From positions 30,471-94,470 of the forward strand of contig CAJFQQ010000004.1 of NCBI GenBank assembly GCA_904419145.1: a stretch of 64,000 bases of DNA, written 5' to 3'. Of this stretch, positions 25,847 to 36,305 are shown in pieces; position 1 is the stretch's first letter, and each line of letters opens with the position of its first letter. This stretch comes from an uncultured Oscillospiraceae bacterium. Its GTDB lineage: Bacteria; Bacillota; Clostridia; Oscillospirales; Oscillospiraceae. The notes under the pieces were generated by a model. That model had not been told where the DNA came from and searched no databases. It saw nothing but the letters and a program-made list of their open reading frames with translations. Both the position numbers and the translations under genes were made by a program.

Positions 25847-27979
25847 TCAGTCGTTCTTCCCCCGCAGACGCCGCCACAGACGCTGCAGCAGGGATTCCGG
25901 CGCTGCCGGCTGCTCCGCCACCGCCTGCGCCCGCTCCAACGCCAAGCGCATCAGCATCTCCTGTGCGCAGATGGGATTCTCTACTTGAGGCTTTTTCCCA
26001 TAGGTTCCGTCACTGTGGAGCATCCGCGCTTTTACCGTGTCACGCTGCATTGCGGAAAGGATCTCATGAAGCCGCGCTCGGACCTCAGGACTGTCGATGG
26101 GGCAGGCGATCTCCACCCGGCGGGTTGTATTGCGGGTCATCAGATCCGCAGAGGAGATGTACATTTTCTCCTTTTCACCCCGACCAAACACATAAATGCG
26201 GGAGTGTTCCAGGAACCGTCCCACCACGCTGGTCACCGTGACATTTTCTGTAAAGCCCGGAATTCCCGGCAGCAGGCAGCAGATTCCACGAATAATCATT
26301 TCTACCCGGACCCCGGCAGAGGATGCCTCGCTCAGCTTTGCAATAATATCAATATCTGTCAGAGAATTGAATTTCAGAAGGATATATCCTCCCTCTCCCA
26401 GTGCGATCTGCTCATCCATCAGCTCCAGAATACGGCTTTTGAAGCTGTGGGGCGCTACTAGGAGCCGGCTGTACTCCCCGTCCAGGTTCGCCAGCGCCAT
26501 ATTGTTGAAAAATGCTGCCGCATCTGTGCCAATTGCTGTGTTGCAGGTAATCAGGGAGACATCCGTATACTGAGCAGCAGTCTTTTCATTGTAGTTCCCG
26601 GTGCCCACCTGGGTGATATAACGGGTCTCCCCATGCTCCCGGCGGGTGATCAGGCAGATCTTGGAGTGAACCTTATACTCCTCAAAGCCATAAATCACCT
26701 TGCACCCGGCCTCCTCCAGCCGTTCAGACCAGTCAATGTTGTTCTGTTCATCAAACCGGGCACGCAGCTCGATCAGTGCGGTGACATCTTTACCATTTTC
26801 CGCAGCGGCACACAGGTACTCCACCAGTTTTGCCTTACTGGCCAGCCGATAAATGGTGATGCGGATGGACAGTACCGCAGGGTCCTGTGCAGCCTCACGG
26901 ATCATCTGTAAAAACGGTTCCATGGACTCATATGGATAGGACAGCAGGATATCCTTCTTCAGCGCCGCCTTCATTAAGCTCTGCCCCTCCGGGATCATGG
27001 AAGGACGCTGGGGCGAGAAAGGCGGGTCAGACAGGGCCTTCTGCCGCTCCTCCGGCAGATGGCTGCCCAGACTATAGGCATACTCCATCTTCAAAGGCGC
27101 CCTCCGGGAGAGGAAAATCTGCTCCTCCTCCACTTGGAAGCGGTGCCGGAAATACTCGGTAAAATGGCTGCTGATGGGCTGGTTCAGCTCCAGACGCACT
27201 ACCGCCAGACGGCGGCGCTGCTTGAGCAGCTTTTCCATCTTCTTGCGGAAATCCATCTCCCCGTCAAAGGGTTCATCATCCGGGTTGATATCCGCATTGC
27301 GGGTGACGCAAAACACTACCTTCTCCAGCACGTCATACATGCCGAAAACGTTATCGGCGTATTCATAGAGCACGGACTCCACCGACACATAGCGCCCCTG
27401 GTCCCCGGGCAGGAAGATCAGGGACGGCAGGGAGGACGGCACCGGAAGCAGCCCGAAGGTTTCCCCCTTTTTCCGGGAAAGCAGCACACCGATATGAAGC
27501 ATTTTCCCCTCAATATGGGGAAAGGGATGGTGGGCATCCACAATCTGAGGGGACAGCACCGGCTCAATCATATTTTTGAAGTAGTGCTTGATATATTTCT
27601 GTTCCTCCGCTGTCAGATCACGGATCGACAGGCGGTTCAGCCCTTCCCGCTGCAGGCAGCGCTCTACATCGGCGTAGGCGCTGTCCCTGCGGCTGTAGAG
27701 GGGCGCCACTGCCGCATAGATCTTCTGCAGCTGCTCGCTGGCGGTGAGACCGGATTTGTTGTCTACCGGCTCCTTCTCCATCATCGCCAGATCCCCCAGG
27801 CTCCCCACCCGGATCATAAAAAACTCATCCAGGTTACTGGTAAAGATCGCCAGGAACTTCAACCGCTCCAGCAGGGGGACGGTTTCGTCCTCCGCCTCCT
27901 CCAATACTCTGGCATTAAACTGCAGCCAGGAGAGCTCTCGATTTTGGGTAAATCCCTGTTTCCAAACTTTATCCGACAT
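25847..27979 (-). CDS. ppk1: Polyphosphate kinase 1
   Basis: 710-residue enzyme that reversibly polymerises the ATP gamma-phosphate into polyphosphate. N-terminal signature NRELSWLQFNARVL, DEFFMIRVG, catalytic His region VHSKICLITRR and second His FLEHSRIYVFGRG; GTGNYNEKTAAQYTD and the C-terminal RNTTRRVEIACPI are intact. Length is as expected. The ATG at 27979 follows GGAG; an upstream in-frame start has none. First gene of ppk1-pfkA. Confidence 0.96.
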   Translation of the reverse strand: MSDKVWKQGFTQNRELSWLQFNARVLEEAEDETVPLLERLKFLAIFTSNLDEFFMIRVGSLGDLAMMEKEPVDNKSGLTASEQLQKIYAAVAPLYSRRDSAYADVERCLQREGLNRLSIRDLTAEEQKYIKHYFKNMIEPVLSPQIVDAHHPFPHIEGKMLHIGVLLSRKKGETFGLLPVPSSLPSLIFLPGDQGRYVSVESVLYEYADNVFGMYDVLEKVVFCVTRNADINPDDEPFDGEMDFRKKMEKLLKQRRRLAVVRLELNQPISSHFTEYFRHRFQVEEEQIFLSRRAPLKMEYAYSLGSHLPEERQKALSDPPFSPQRPSMIPEGQSLMKAALKKDILLSYPYESMEPFLQMIREAAQDPAVLSIRITIYRLASKAKLVEYLCAAAENGKDVTALIELRARFDEQNNIDWSERLEEAGCKVIYGFEEYKVHSKICLITRREHGETRYITQVGTGNYNEKTAAQYTDVSLITCNTAIGTDAAAFFNNMALANLDGEYSRLLVAPHSFKSRILELMDEQIALGEGGYILLKFNSLTDIDIIAKLSEASSAGVRVEMIIRGICCLLPGIPGFTENVTVTSVVGRFLEHSRIYVFGRGEKEKMYISSADLMTRNTTRRVEIACPIDSPEVRARLHEILSAMQRDTVKARMLHSDGTYGKKPQVENPICAQEMLMRLALERAQAVAEQPAAPESLLQRLWRRLRGKND

Positions 27980-28041
27980 GATTGTATCTCCTTCCACCAC
28001 ATATTGGGGTATGGAGGTGCCTCTCTTCTCAATATAGGTCT

Positions 28042-28070
28042 ATTATACTGGCAACTCCCGCTGGAATCAA
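28042..28070 (-). promoter_or_regulatory. Promoter of ppk1-pfkA
   Basis: Minus strand -35 TTGATT (28065-28070), 17-base spacer, -10 TATAAT (28042-28047), about 60 bases before the ppk1 start. Confidence 0.75.
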
Positions 28071-28188
28071 TCGCTTTTTTCCGAAAATACCGGTCATTTT
28101 ACTATATTAGCCTTTTTTCGACAGGATACTAGCCGCACAATGTTAAATCCATGTAAAATCTCGAAGGCCACTGCCCTCCTTGGGACGC

Positions 28189-28224
28189 AAAAAACCGCCG
28201 GGCCGTCCCAATGGGACGGCCCGG
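28189..28224 (-). terminator. Terminator of gdhA
   Basis: 12-base perfect GC stem (28198-28209, 28213-28224), three-base loop, followed on the minus strand by TTTTTT. Confidence 0.9.
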
Positions 28225-28258
28225 AAGGCTTTGGATCAGAGCTCGCACAGGTCTGCAA

Positions 28259-29620
<1,362 letters not shown>

Positions 29621-29683
29621 TCATCACAAATTATTCAATAATTCAATCAATATGATTCATAAATCATATAATTTGTCTTTTTT

Positions 29684-29712
29684 AGTATATAATCTGTATC
29701 TCTCAAAATCAA
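29684..29712 (-). promoter_or_regulatory. Promoter of gdhA
   Basis: Minus strand -35 TTGATT (29707-29712), 17-base spacer, -10 TATACT (29684-29689). AT-rich palindromes with ATGATT/AATCAT arms lie between it and the start codon and may bind a regulator. Confidence 0.75.
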
Positions 29713-29810
29713 TTGTAAATCCATAACAAATTCTTTCCCCCTCACCGACAATATTCAGTCGTTCATTACAATTTTTGCATCATTTTTAAAAAAATTGCAG
29801 GAAATCCTGC

Positions 29811-29843
29811 AAAAAGCAGGAGCACCCAGCCGGGCGCTCCTGC
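29811..29843 (-). terminator. Terminator of the SufC-SufBD pair
   Basis: 12-base stem with one mismatch (29816-29827 with 29832-29843) followed by TTTTT on the minus strand, 30 bases beyond the stop codon. Confidence 0.85.
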
Positions 29844-29873
29844 CTGTTCGATGCCGCTTTTGGACGGGCGAAC

Positions 29874-30797
29874 TTACTTGCCGCGCAAAAAGCCTTCAAT
29901 AATCTTTTCCTCCGCCTGCTCCTCTGTGAGCCCCAGCGTACGCAGCTTCACGATCTGCTCCCCGGCGATCTTGCCGATGGCCGCCTCGTGAATCAGCTCC
30001 GCGTCGATATCCCCGGCATACAGCTCCGGGGCGGCGTTCACCGTGCCGCGGTCCACCAGGATGGCGTCGCACTCGGAGTGGCCGGTGCAGCGGCAGTTAC
30101 CTTTGATCCGGGAGCGGTATTCCTGTCGGGATTCCCCTTTTGCCACAGACCGAGAGATCAGGTCAACCGCAGAATCTTCCCCGTCCATAGAGACCACAAA
30201 ATCCGTCTGGGCAGTCTCCACACCATCGGTCATCAGGCTCTCGTGGATGGTGAGCCGGGCCCGGGGACCCAAGGTAGCCTCCGTCCGGCGGTCTGTGGTA
30301 TCCACGCCGCCCAGCTGGATGGTCTCCATTTCCAGCGATGCACCCTCCCCCAGGGTAATCTCCGTCACCGGGTCGATGCGCTTGAGGCCGATGCCCTTTC
30401 CGGTGCCCACGTGCTTCTCCTTATAGAGGACGCGGGCCCCCTTGTCCAGGAAGAAACGGTGGATACCGTTGTGCCGGGCCTCCCCCTCTCCGTCAGTGTG
30501 AACCCCGCAGCCGGCGATGATGGTCACATCCGCTCCGGCGGCTACATAGAAGTCATTATACACCAGGTCGTCCACATTGCCGTGGGTGACGCAGGCCGGG
30601 ATATACACCGTCTCCTGCTGGGCATCGGCGTCGATGTGGATATCCAGCCCCGGCTTGTCCTGCTTGCTCTCAATATGGATGTGAGGCGTGGACTGCCGGG
30701 CGGCGCACTCGCCGTTTTCCCGGATGTTATAGGCCCCCTGGAATTTTCCCTGATAGTCCGCTACCGCTTTAAGCAGCTGTTCTGTTGTGATGTTCAT
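29874..30797 (-). CDS. SufB/SufD-family Fe-S cluster scaffold protein (short, SmsB-like)
   Basis: 307 residues, much shorter than SufB (about 465) or SufD (about 420), and covering the SufBD beta-helix core. The conserved C-terminal region has CRCTGHSECDAILVDRG and LYAGDIDAELIHEAAIGKI with the Glu/His typical of SufBD proteins. Known: minimal two-gene SmsCB-type systems in anaerobes and archaea use a single short SufBD with SufC. No sufS, sufU, second sufB/D or regulator is adjacent. RBS AGGAGG; starts 12 bases after sufC. Confidence 0.88.
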   Translation of the reverse strand: MNITTEQLLKAVADYQGKFQGAYNIRENGECAARQSTPHIHIESKQDKPGLDIHIDADAQQETVYIPACVTHGNVDDLVYNDFYVAAGADVTIIAGCGVHTDGEGEARHNGIHRFFLDKGARVLYKEKHVGTGKGIGLKRIDPVTEITLGEGASLEMETIQLGGVDTTDRRTEATLGPRARLTIHESLMTDGVETAQTDFVVSMDGEDSAVDLISRSVAKGESRQEYRSRIKGNCRCTGHSECDAILVDRGTVNAAPELYAGDIDAELIHEAAIGKIAGEQIVKLRTLGLTEEQAEEKIIEGFLRGK

Positions 30798-30809
30798 CGT
30801 TCCGCCTCC

Positions 30810-31532
30810 TTACATGCCCTGATGGATGGGGCACAGGCCCTGCTTCTCCCCGGTCAGCAGCTGGGGCAGGATCTCCTCCCGGCTGCCGGACAGGCGAACC
30901 TGGCCGTCGGCAATGACCACGATCTCGTCGGCGATCTCCAGGATACGCTCCTGGTGGGAGATAACAAACAGCGCCCGGCGCCGCTCCTCCTTCAGACTGC
31001 GGAACACATCAATGAGATTGGAAAAGCTCCACAGGTCGATCCCCGCCTCCGGCTCGTCGAATACCAGGAACCGGGCGTCCCTGCGGGCCAGAACCGTCGC
31101 GATCTCAATGCGCTTGCTCTCCCCGCCGGAGAGGCTGGCATCCACCGGTCGGTCCACGTAGTCCCGGGCGCACAGGCCCACCTTTCCCAAAACGCTGCAC
31201 ATGTCCTCCTCGCTGAGGGCATCTCCGGCCGCGATCTCCAGCAGATCCCGGACCGTGACGCCCTTAAAGCGGACCGGCTGCTGGAAGGCATAGGCGATTC
31301 CCCGCTTGGCCCGCTCCGTGATATCCAAGCCCGTAATCTCCTCGCCGTCCAGCAGGATCCGTCCCCCCGTGGGCGACGCCAATCCCGCCACCAGCTTGGC
31401 AATGGAGGTCTTGCCGCCTCCATTGGGCCCTGTCACAACGGTCAGCCTTCCCGGAGCGATCTCCAGGCTGACGCCTTTGACAATCTCCTCACCGTCTGGC
31501 GTTTTCCAATATACTTGATCGAGAGTTAGCAC
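30810..31532 (-). CDS. sufC: Fe-S assembly ATPase SufC
   Basis: 240-residue ABC ATPase. Walker A GPNGGGKTS, Q-loop AYAFQQPVRFKGVTVR, signature LSGGESKRIEIA, Walker B FLVFDEPEAGIDLW with the SufC-typical EAGID, and VISHQERIL. GTG start at 31532 with AGGAGGGG upstream; the longer frame has no signal. Pairs with the short SufBD gene downstream. Confidence 0.93.
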   Translation of the reverse strand: MLTLDQVYWKTPDGEEIVKGVSLEIAPGRLTVVTGPNGGGKTSIAKLVAGLASPTGGRILLDGEEITGLDITERAKRGIAYAFQQPVRFKGVTVRDLLEIAAGDALSEEDMCSVLGKVGLCARDYVDRPVDASLSGGESKRIEIATVLARRDARFLVFDEPEAGIDLWSFSNLIDVFRSLKEERRRALFVISHQERILEIADEIVVIADGQVRLSGSREEILPQLLTGEKQGLCPIHQGM

Positions 31533-31611
31533 ATAACCCCTCCTTATTCCTGATTTCCTATCATATCGGCACAAAATCCCGCACCGGCGGATATGTCAAG
31601 ATCCAAGCCAT

Positions 31612-31640
31612 ATTATAGACATATGCCCACAATCTGTCAA
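31612..31640 (-). promoter_or_regulatory. Promoter of sufC-sufBD
   Basis: Minus strand -35 TTGACA (31635-31640), 17-base spacer, -10 TATAAT (31612-31617): full consensus. Confidence 0.85.
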
Positions 31641-31675
31641 CAGTTTTCCACCCCCCGACTCCTCACACACAGCAG

Positions 31676-31711
31676 AAGGAGCCATGTCCCGAACCCGGGA
31701 CATGGCTCCTT
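31676..31711 (-). terminator. Terminator of the MATE gene
   Basis: 15-base stem (31677-31691, 31696-31710) with the same core sequence on both strands; T tract weak on the minus strand, TTT on the plus strand. Confidence 0.7.
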
Positions 31712-31720
31712 TCCTCCCCT

Positions 31721-33097
31721 TCATGGATCAATCGCTGCTTTCTGTGTTATCGGGGCGCCCATCCAGGAAAACAGGGCCCTGCGCCTCACCCGATAGTACA
31801 GCAGCCCTGCCAGATCCGCCAGGAACCAGCCAATGGGCACCGACCACCAGATCCCCACAACCCCCAGCGCCGGTACTGCCGAGAGAAGATAGGCCAGGGC
31901 CACCCGTGTTCCCAGGGAAATCACCGTCAGCACCACAGACATGCCAGGCCTGCCGAGCGCCCGATAGAGGCCGTACAGCAGGAACAGGCAGCCAATGCCG
32001 CAGTAGAAGGCCCCCTCGATGTGGAGATAGCGAATCCCCTCGGCAATGATCGCCGTCTCCTCCGCGCTGATAAAAATAAGCATCAGCGGCCGGGCCAGCA
32101 GCCACACGCCGGCAGAAATCACCACACAGAAAATCAGCGCTGCGATCACCGCCCCCCGCAGCCCCTCACGGATGCGCTTGTCCTGCCGGGCGCCGTAGTT
32201 CTGGGCGATGAAGATGGAGAAAGCATTTCCGAAATCCTGCACCGGCATATAAGCAAAAGAGTCAATTTTGACTGCCGCAGCAAATGCAGCCATCACCGTC
32301 GGCCCAAAACTGTTCACCAGCCCCTGTACCATCAGTATCCCCAGATTCATCACCGACTGCTGCACACAGGTCAGGGCCGAAAAGCTGGTAATCTCTTTAA
32401 TACAGGCCCAACGGATATGGAAATGGGAACGTGCAACACGCAATTGCGGAAACCCAAACCAAGTATAGATTGCAATACCAATGCCGGATACATACTGGGA
32501 AATCACGGTAGCCTCTGCCGCGCCGGCCACGCCCCGCTGCAGCCCCACCACAAACCACAGATCCAGGCCAATATTCAGAATCGCCGACACCGCCAGGAAT
32601 CCTAACGGTACCACAGAATTCCCGACCGAGCGCAGCAGGGAAGCAAAATAATTATAGAGAAATGTGGCTGGAATGCCGCAGAAGATCACCAGCAGATAGT
32701 CCCGCATATACCCAATAACCTCTGGCGGAACCTGCTGGAAGCGGAGGATCCATTCTAAGCCGAGGAAGGATACCCCTGTCAGAAGCACCGTTAAAATGGC
32801 AATCAACACAAAGGAGGCACACATTCCCTCCTTCATGCCTTCCAGATCATTCTGTCCGAACCGGATCGAAAATACTGCACCGCTGCCCATGCACAGCCCC
32901 AGCAAAATGGATGTCAGAAAGGTCATCAGTGTGTAGGAGGATCCCACCGCCGCCAGTGGATCCGCCCCCAAAAACTGTCCAACAATCAGCGTATCTGCCA
33001 CGTTGTAGCACTGCTGGAGCAGGTTTCCCAGAATCATGGGCACCGCAAAGCAGAGCATCGTCCGCATCACAGATCCCCGGGTCAAATCTCCCTTCAT
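31721..33097 (-). CDS. MATE family multidrug/organic cation exporter
   Basis: 458 residues, twelve hydrophobic segments in two MatE repeats. N-terminal VPMILGNLLQQCYNVADTLIVGQFLGADPLAAVG and the second-repeat FGNAFSIFIAQNYGAR are characteristic. Exports drugs or metabolites by cation exchange; substrate unknown. The ATG at 33097 has GAAAGG upstream. Divergent from an Lrp-type regulator, which may control it; TTTCGAAT/ATTCGAAA-like palindromes sit in the shared region. Confidence 0.92.
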   Translation of the reverse strand: MKGDLTRGSVMRTMLCFAVPMILGNLLQQCYNVADTLIVGQFLGADPLAAVGSSYTLMTFLTSILLGLCMGSGAVFSIRFGQNDLEGMKEGMCASFVLIAILTVLLTGVSFLGLEWILRFQQVPPEVIGYMRDYLLVIFCGIPATFLYNYFASLLRSVGNSVVPLGFLAVSAILNIGLDLWFVVGLQRGVAGAAEATVISQYVSGIGIAIYTWFGFPQLRVARSHFHIRWACIKEITSFSALTCVQQSVMNLGILMVQGLVNSFGPTVMAAFAAAVKIDSFAYMPVQDFGNAFSIFIAQNYGARQDKRIREGLRGAVIAALIFCVVISAGVWLLARPLMLIFISAEETAIIAEGIRYLHIEGAFYCGIGCLFLLYGLYRALGRPGMSVVLTVISLGTRVALAYLLSAVPALGVVGIWWSVPIGWFLADLAGLLYYRVRRRALFSWMGAPITQKAAIDP

Positions 33098-33180
33098 ATC
33101 CTTCACCTTTCGAATCGAAATTTTTATCTTACGTTTCGAAAGTATTATATTCGTATGCTATCAGACTGTCAATCCTCTGA

Positions 33181-33208
33181 TTGCATTTTGTCCAAAAGTC
33201 AGTATAAT
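33181..33208 (+). promoter_or_regulatory. Promoter of the Lrp-type regulator
   Basis: -35 TTGCAT (33181-33186), 16-base spacer, -10 TATAAT (33203-33208), then AAAGGAGG before the start codon. Confidence 0.8.
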
Positions 33209-33233
33209 AAAGACAGGAAAGGAGGTGTCCGCT

Positions 33234-33692
33234 ATGTTTTTGGAGGGACTGGATGCGCTGGATCGAAGGATCGTGGAGCTGCTGATCCAAAATGCCCGCA
33301 TGTCCTACTCCGAGATCGGGCAGCAGGTCGGGATCTCCCGCGTGGCTGTGAAACAGCGGGTCCAGTCGCTGGAGCGGCGGGGAATCATCGAGGAATATAC
33401 CACCATCATCAATCCCCAGCGGATCAGCGGCGCCGTGTCCTGCTATTTCGAGATCGAGACCGCCCCGGAGACTTTTCATCAGGTGGTGGAACTGCTGCAG
33501 GAACAGGAGACTATCACCCAGATCTATCGTGTCACGGGGAACAGCAGGCTCCACGTCCACGCGGTGGCGGCCTCCGGAGAGGAGATGGAACGGCTGATCC
33601 GGGAGGTGATCGACCCACTGCCCGGAATCCTCAGCTGCAGCTGCAACATGATTCTCTCCCGCATCAAAGATATCAAAGGCTTACGGCTGTAA
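33234..33692 (+). CDS. Lrp/AsnC family transcriptional regulator
   Basis: 152 residues: N-terminal helix-turn-helix LDALDRRIVELLIQNARMSYSEIGQQVGISRVAVKQRVQSLE and C-terminal RAM ligand domain from about residue 65. AAAGGAGGTG seven bases before the ATG fixes the start. Transcribed away from the MATE gene, a common pairing for local control of an exporter. Confidence 0.93.
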   Translation: MFLEGLDALDRRIVELLIQNARMSYSEIGQQVGISRVAVKQRVQSLERRGIIEEYTTIINPQRISGAVSCYFEIETAPETFHQVVELLQEQETITQIYRVTGNSRLHVHAVAASGEEMERLIREVIDPLPGILSCSCNMILSRIKDIKGLRL

Positions 33693-33716
33693 AACGGCCG
33701 AGCCACACCGGGCAAA

Positions 33717-33755
33717 ATCAACAGGGGGCAGGATTAGATCCTGTCCCCTGTTGAT
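33717..33755. terminator. Bidirectional terminator between convergent regulator and DegV genes
   Basis: 18-base arms (33717-33734, 33738-33755) with one mismatch and a TAG loop. Confidence 0.8.
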
Positions 33756-33763
33756 CGTTCACT

Positions 33764-34618
33764 TTAGTCCTCTAAAATCTGGATACCAGCACCCAGAACC
33801 CCCGGTCCAATATAACAGCTGAGGGTTGCGTCAATCTTGATATAAATGTATCTCTCATAATCCGGGAAAAGCTCCCCCAGTTTCTGCTGCAGCTGTGCCC
33901 CGCCTTCCGGATCTCCGCCATCTCCTACCAGAAGATTATAGCGGCAGCCGGGCTTCACATATTTTGCCACCTGCTGGCACAGGTGGGACTGAACCATTTT
34001 CCGGCCCCGCACCTTTTCCACACTGCCCAGCTGTCCGTCCGGCAGGAAGCCGAGAATGGGCTTGATCTGGAGGGCCGTGCCAGCCAGCGCCGTAATCCGG
34101 CCGATCCTCCCCCCCTTCTGCAGGTACTCCAGCGTATCTACAGAGAAGAAAACATGGGTGTTGGCCAGAAGGGACGGGATCCGGGCGGCAATCTCCCGGA
34201 AAGATTTCCCCCGGCGAACATCCTCGGCCACCTCAATGGCGGTAATCCCTGAACCAATACTTCCGCTGAGGGAGTCACACACCAGCATCTCCAATTCCGG
34301 CACCTGCTGGGCCATAATACGCAGCATGTTGGCCGTCCCGGAAAGCCCGCCTGAGAGCATAATGGCAATAGCATGGGTATACCCGGACATCCGCAGCCAC
34401 CGCAAAAGTGTCATCGCATCATCACCGCTGGGCAGGCTTGTCTTTGGGATCTCCTTTTTCAAGATTTTATAGACGTCCTCTGCCGTAATGTCCACGCCAT
34501 CCCGGTATTCCCGTCCGCCAGCACGAATAATCAACGGCAACACAAAAATACCGTATTCCCGAGCCAATGCTGGCGGAATATCAGCACAGGAATCCGTAAT
34601 CACTGCGATCTTTTCCAT
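33764..34618 (-). CDS. DegV family fatty-acid-binding protein
   Basis: 284 residues. N-terminal AVITDSCADIPPALAREYGIFVLPL, central TSLPSGDD and SGGLSGTANMLR, and SVDTLEYLQKGGRIGR are typical DegV/FakB motifs. Known relatives bind fatty acids and present them to the kinase FakA; no kinase gene is adjacent. Start at the ATG after AAAGGAAG (34618). Confidence 0.93.
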   Translation of the reverse strand: MEKIAVITDSCADIPPALAREYGIFVLPLIIRAGGREYRDGVDITAEDVYKILKKEIPKTSLPSGDDAMTLLRWLRMSGYTHAIAIMLSGGLSGTANMLRIMAQQVPELEMLVCDSLSGSIGSGITAIEVAEDVRRGKSFREIAARIPSLLANTHVFFSVDTLEYLQKGGRIGRITALAGTALQIKPILGFLPDGQLGSVEKVRGRKMVQSHLCQQVAKYVKPGCRYNLLVGDGGDPEGGAQLQQKLGELFPDYERYIYIKIDATLSCYIGPGVLGAGIQILED

Positions 34619-34920
34619 GGATCTTCCTTTCTCCATCTGCTCCACAGCCCATCCCTACCATGGCGGGCATATAAGAGGATTGTACCAGCTAGCGGAGCGT
34701 TTGGCAACCAGGATTTTAGAATTTCTTCCAACTTTTCTCTCCCCTGTGGGCGCTGCTGCGTTCCTCTGAAATTTCCCAGTTTTTCGGCCGATAGAAATCC
34801 ATCCGCCACCCTGGATTTTATCGTCGTCCCATGGTACAATGGCTGTAACGAAGCACCGTATTCTCCCGGTGGCCGGCGCCCGCCGGGAAACCCAATCGAA
34901 TGATAAAGGAGGCACTTGTG

Positions 34921-36294
34921 ATGAAAACTCTGCTGAAAGGCGGCCGGGTGGTATCCGGCAGCGGCGTTATCGCCGCGGATGTACTTCTGGAGGGGGAAAC
35001 CATTGCTGCCGTCGGCCCCAATCTTGCGGCAGATGGTGCGGAAACAGTGGACTGCACCGATAAGCTGCTTTTTCCAGGTTTCATCGACGCGCATACCCAT
35101 TTTGACTTGGAAGTAGCCGGCACGATCACCGCCGACGACTTTACCACCGGGAGCCGTGCGGCCCTCCGTGGCGGCACCACCACAGTCATTGACTTCGCAG
35201 CCCCCGACAAGGGTGAGGCCCTCCATACAGGATTGCAGCGCTGGCACCGGAAAGCCGACGGCAAAACGGCCTGCGACTATGCCTTCCACATGACCATCGA
35301 CGATTGGAACGAAGGGATCTCCGCAGAAATCAAGGAAATGGTGGACGGGGGAATCCCTTCCTTTAAGATGTATATGACCTACCCTGCCATGATGATTGGG
35401 GAAAAGGACATGTATTTCGCCCTGAAACGCCTCAAGGATGTGGGGGGGATTGTCGGTGTCCACTGTGAAAACAGCGGCATTATCGACGCGCTCATTGCTG
35501 AGAAGAAATCTGCAGGTGAAATGGGTCCCTCCTCTCACCCCCGCACACGGCCCAATGGTCTGGAAGCAGAAGCTGTCAGCCACCTACTGCGCCTGGCGGA
35601 ACAGGTGGACACCCCGGTCATCATCGTCCATCTCTCCACCAAGGAGGCCCTGGAGGAGGTCCGGGCAGCCCGGAACCGTGGCCAAACCGTCTATGTGGAA
35701 ACCTGTCCCCAGTATCTCCTACTGGAGGACAGCGTATACGACGATCCGGACTTTACCCAGGCCGCAAAATATATCTGCGCTCCACCCCTTCGATCTGTAG
35801 CCGATCAGGAGGCACTTTGGCTCGCCTTGGGCGATGGAGAAATCCAAACCGTCTGCACCGACCACTGCTCTTTTACCACCGCCCAGAAGCGGGTAGGGCA
35901 ATATGACTTTACCAAGATTCCCGGCGGACTCCCTGGTGTGGAGACCCGCGGGGTACTGCTCTACTCCGCCGGTGTGGCAACCGGGCGCATCACTGAAGCG
36001 GATATGTGCCGCGTCCTCAGCGAGAATGTGGCGAAGCTCTATGGCTGCTGGCCCCGGAAGGGCGTCATCGCCCCGGGCAGCGATGCGGACATTGTCGTCT
36101 ATGACCCCCATGCCGATTCCGTTATCACCGCCGCCGGTCAACTCCAGAATGTGGACTACAACCCCTATGAGGGCTTCGAGACCAGAGGCAGCATCGCCCA
36201 GGTGTACCTCCGGGGCAGTCTCGCGGTGGACCGCGGAACCGTTCTGGCTGGGAATAACGGCCGCTTCCTCCCCCGGGGCAGGTCCTGCCTGTAA
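34921..36294 (+). CDS. hyuA: Dihydropyrimidinase / D-hydantoinase family cyclic-amide hydrolase
   Basis: 457 residues. Metal site GFIDAHTHFDLEV, carbamylated-Lys candidate in SFKMYMTYP (about residue 147), His in VGVHCEN and VHLSTKEA, Asp in CTDHCSF, and the loop TRPNGLEAEA. Known members open dihydropyrimidine, hydantoin or allantoin-type rings. AAAGGAGG precedes the ATG at 34921. Followed after 11 bases by a YgeY-like M20 hydrolase, an order that suggests ring opening then removal of an N-carbamoyl or amide group. The hyuA name follows E. coli usage for this neighbourhood; substrate is not proven. Confidence 0.87.
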   Translation: MKTLLKGGRVVSGSGVIAADVLLEGETIAAVGPNLAADGAETVDCTDKLLFPGFIDAHTHFDLEVAGTITADDFTTGSRAALRGGTTTVIDFAAPDKGEALHTGLQRWHRKADGKTACDYAFHMTIDDWNEGISAEIKEMVDGGIPSFKMYMTYPAMMIGEKDMYFALKRLKDVGGIVGVHCENSGIIDALIAEKKSAGEMGPSSHPRTRPNGLEAEAVSHLLRLAEQVDTPVIIVHLSTKEALEEVRAARNRGQTVYVETCPQYLLLEDSVYDDPDFTQAAKYICAPPLRSVADQEALWLALGDGEIQTVCTDHCSFTTAQKRVGQYDFTKIPGGLPGVETRGVLLYSAGVATGRITEADMCRVLSENVAKLYGCWPRKGVIAPGSDADIVVYDPHADSVITAAGQLQNVDYNPYEGFETRGSIAQVYLRGSLAVDRGTVLAGNNGRFLPRGRSCL

Positions 36295-36305
36295 GGAGGC
36301 GCCCT

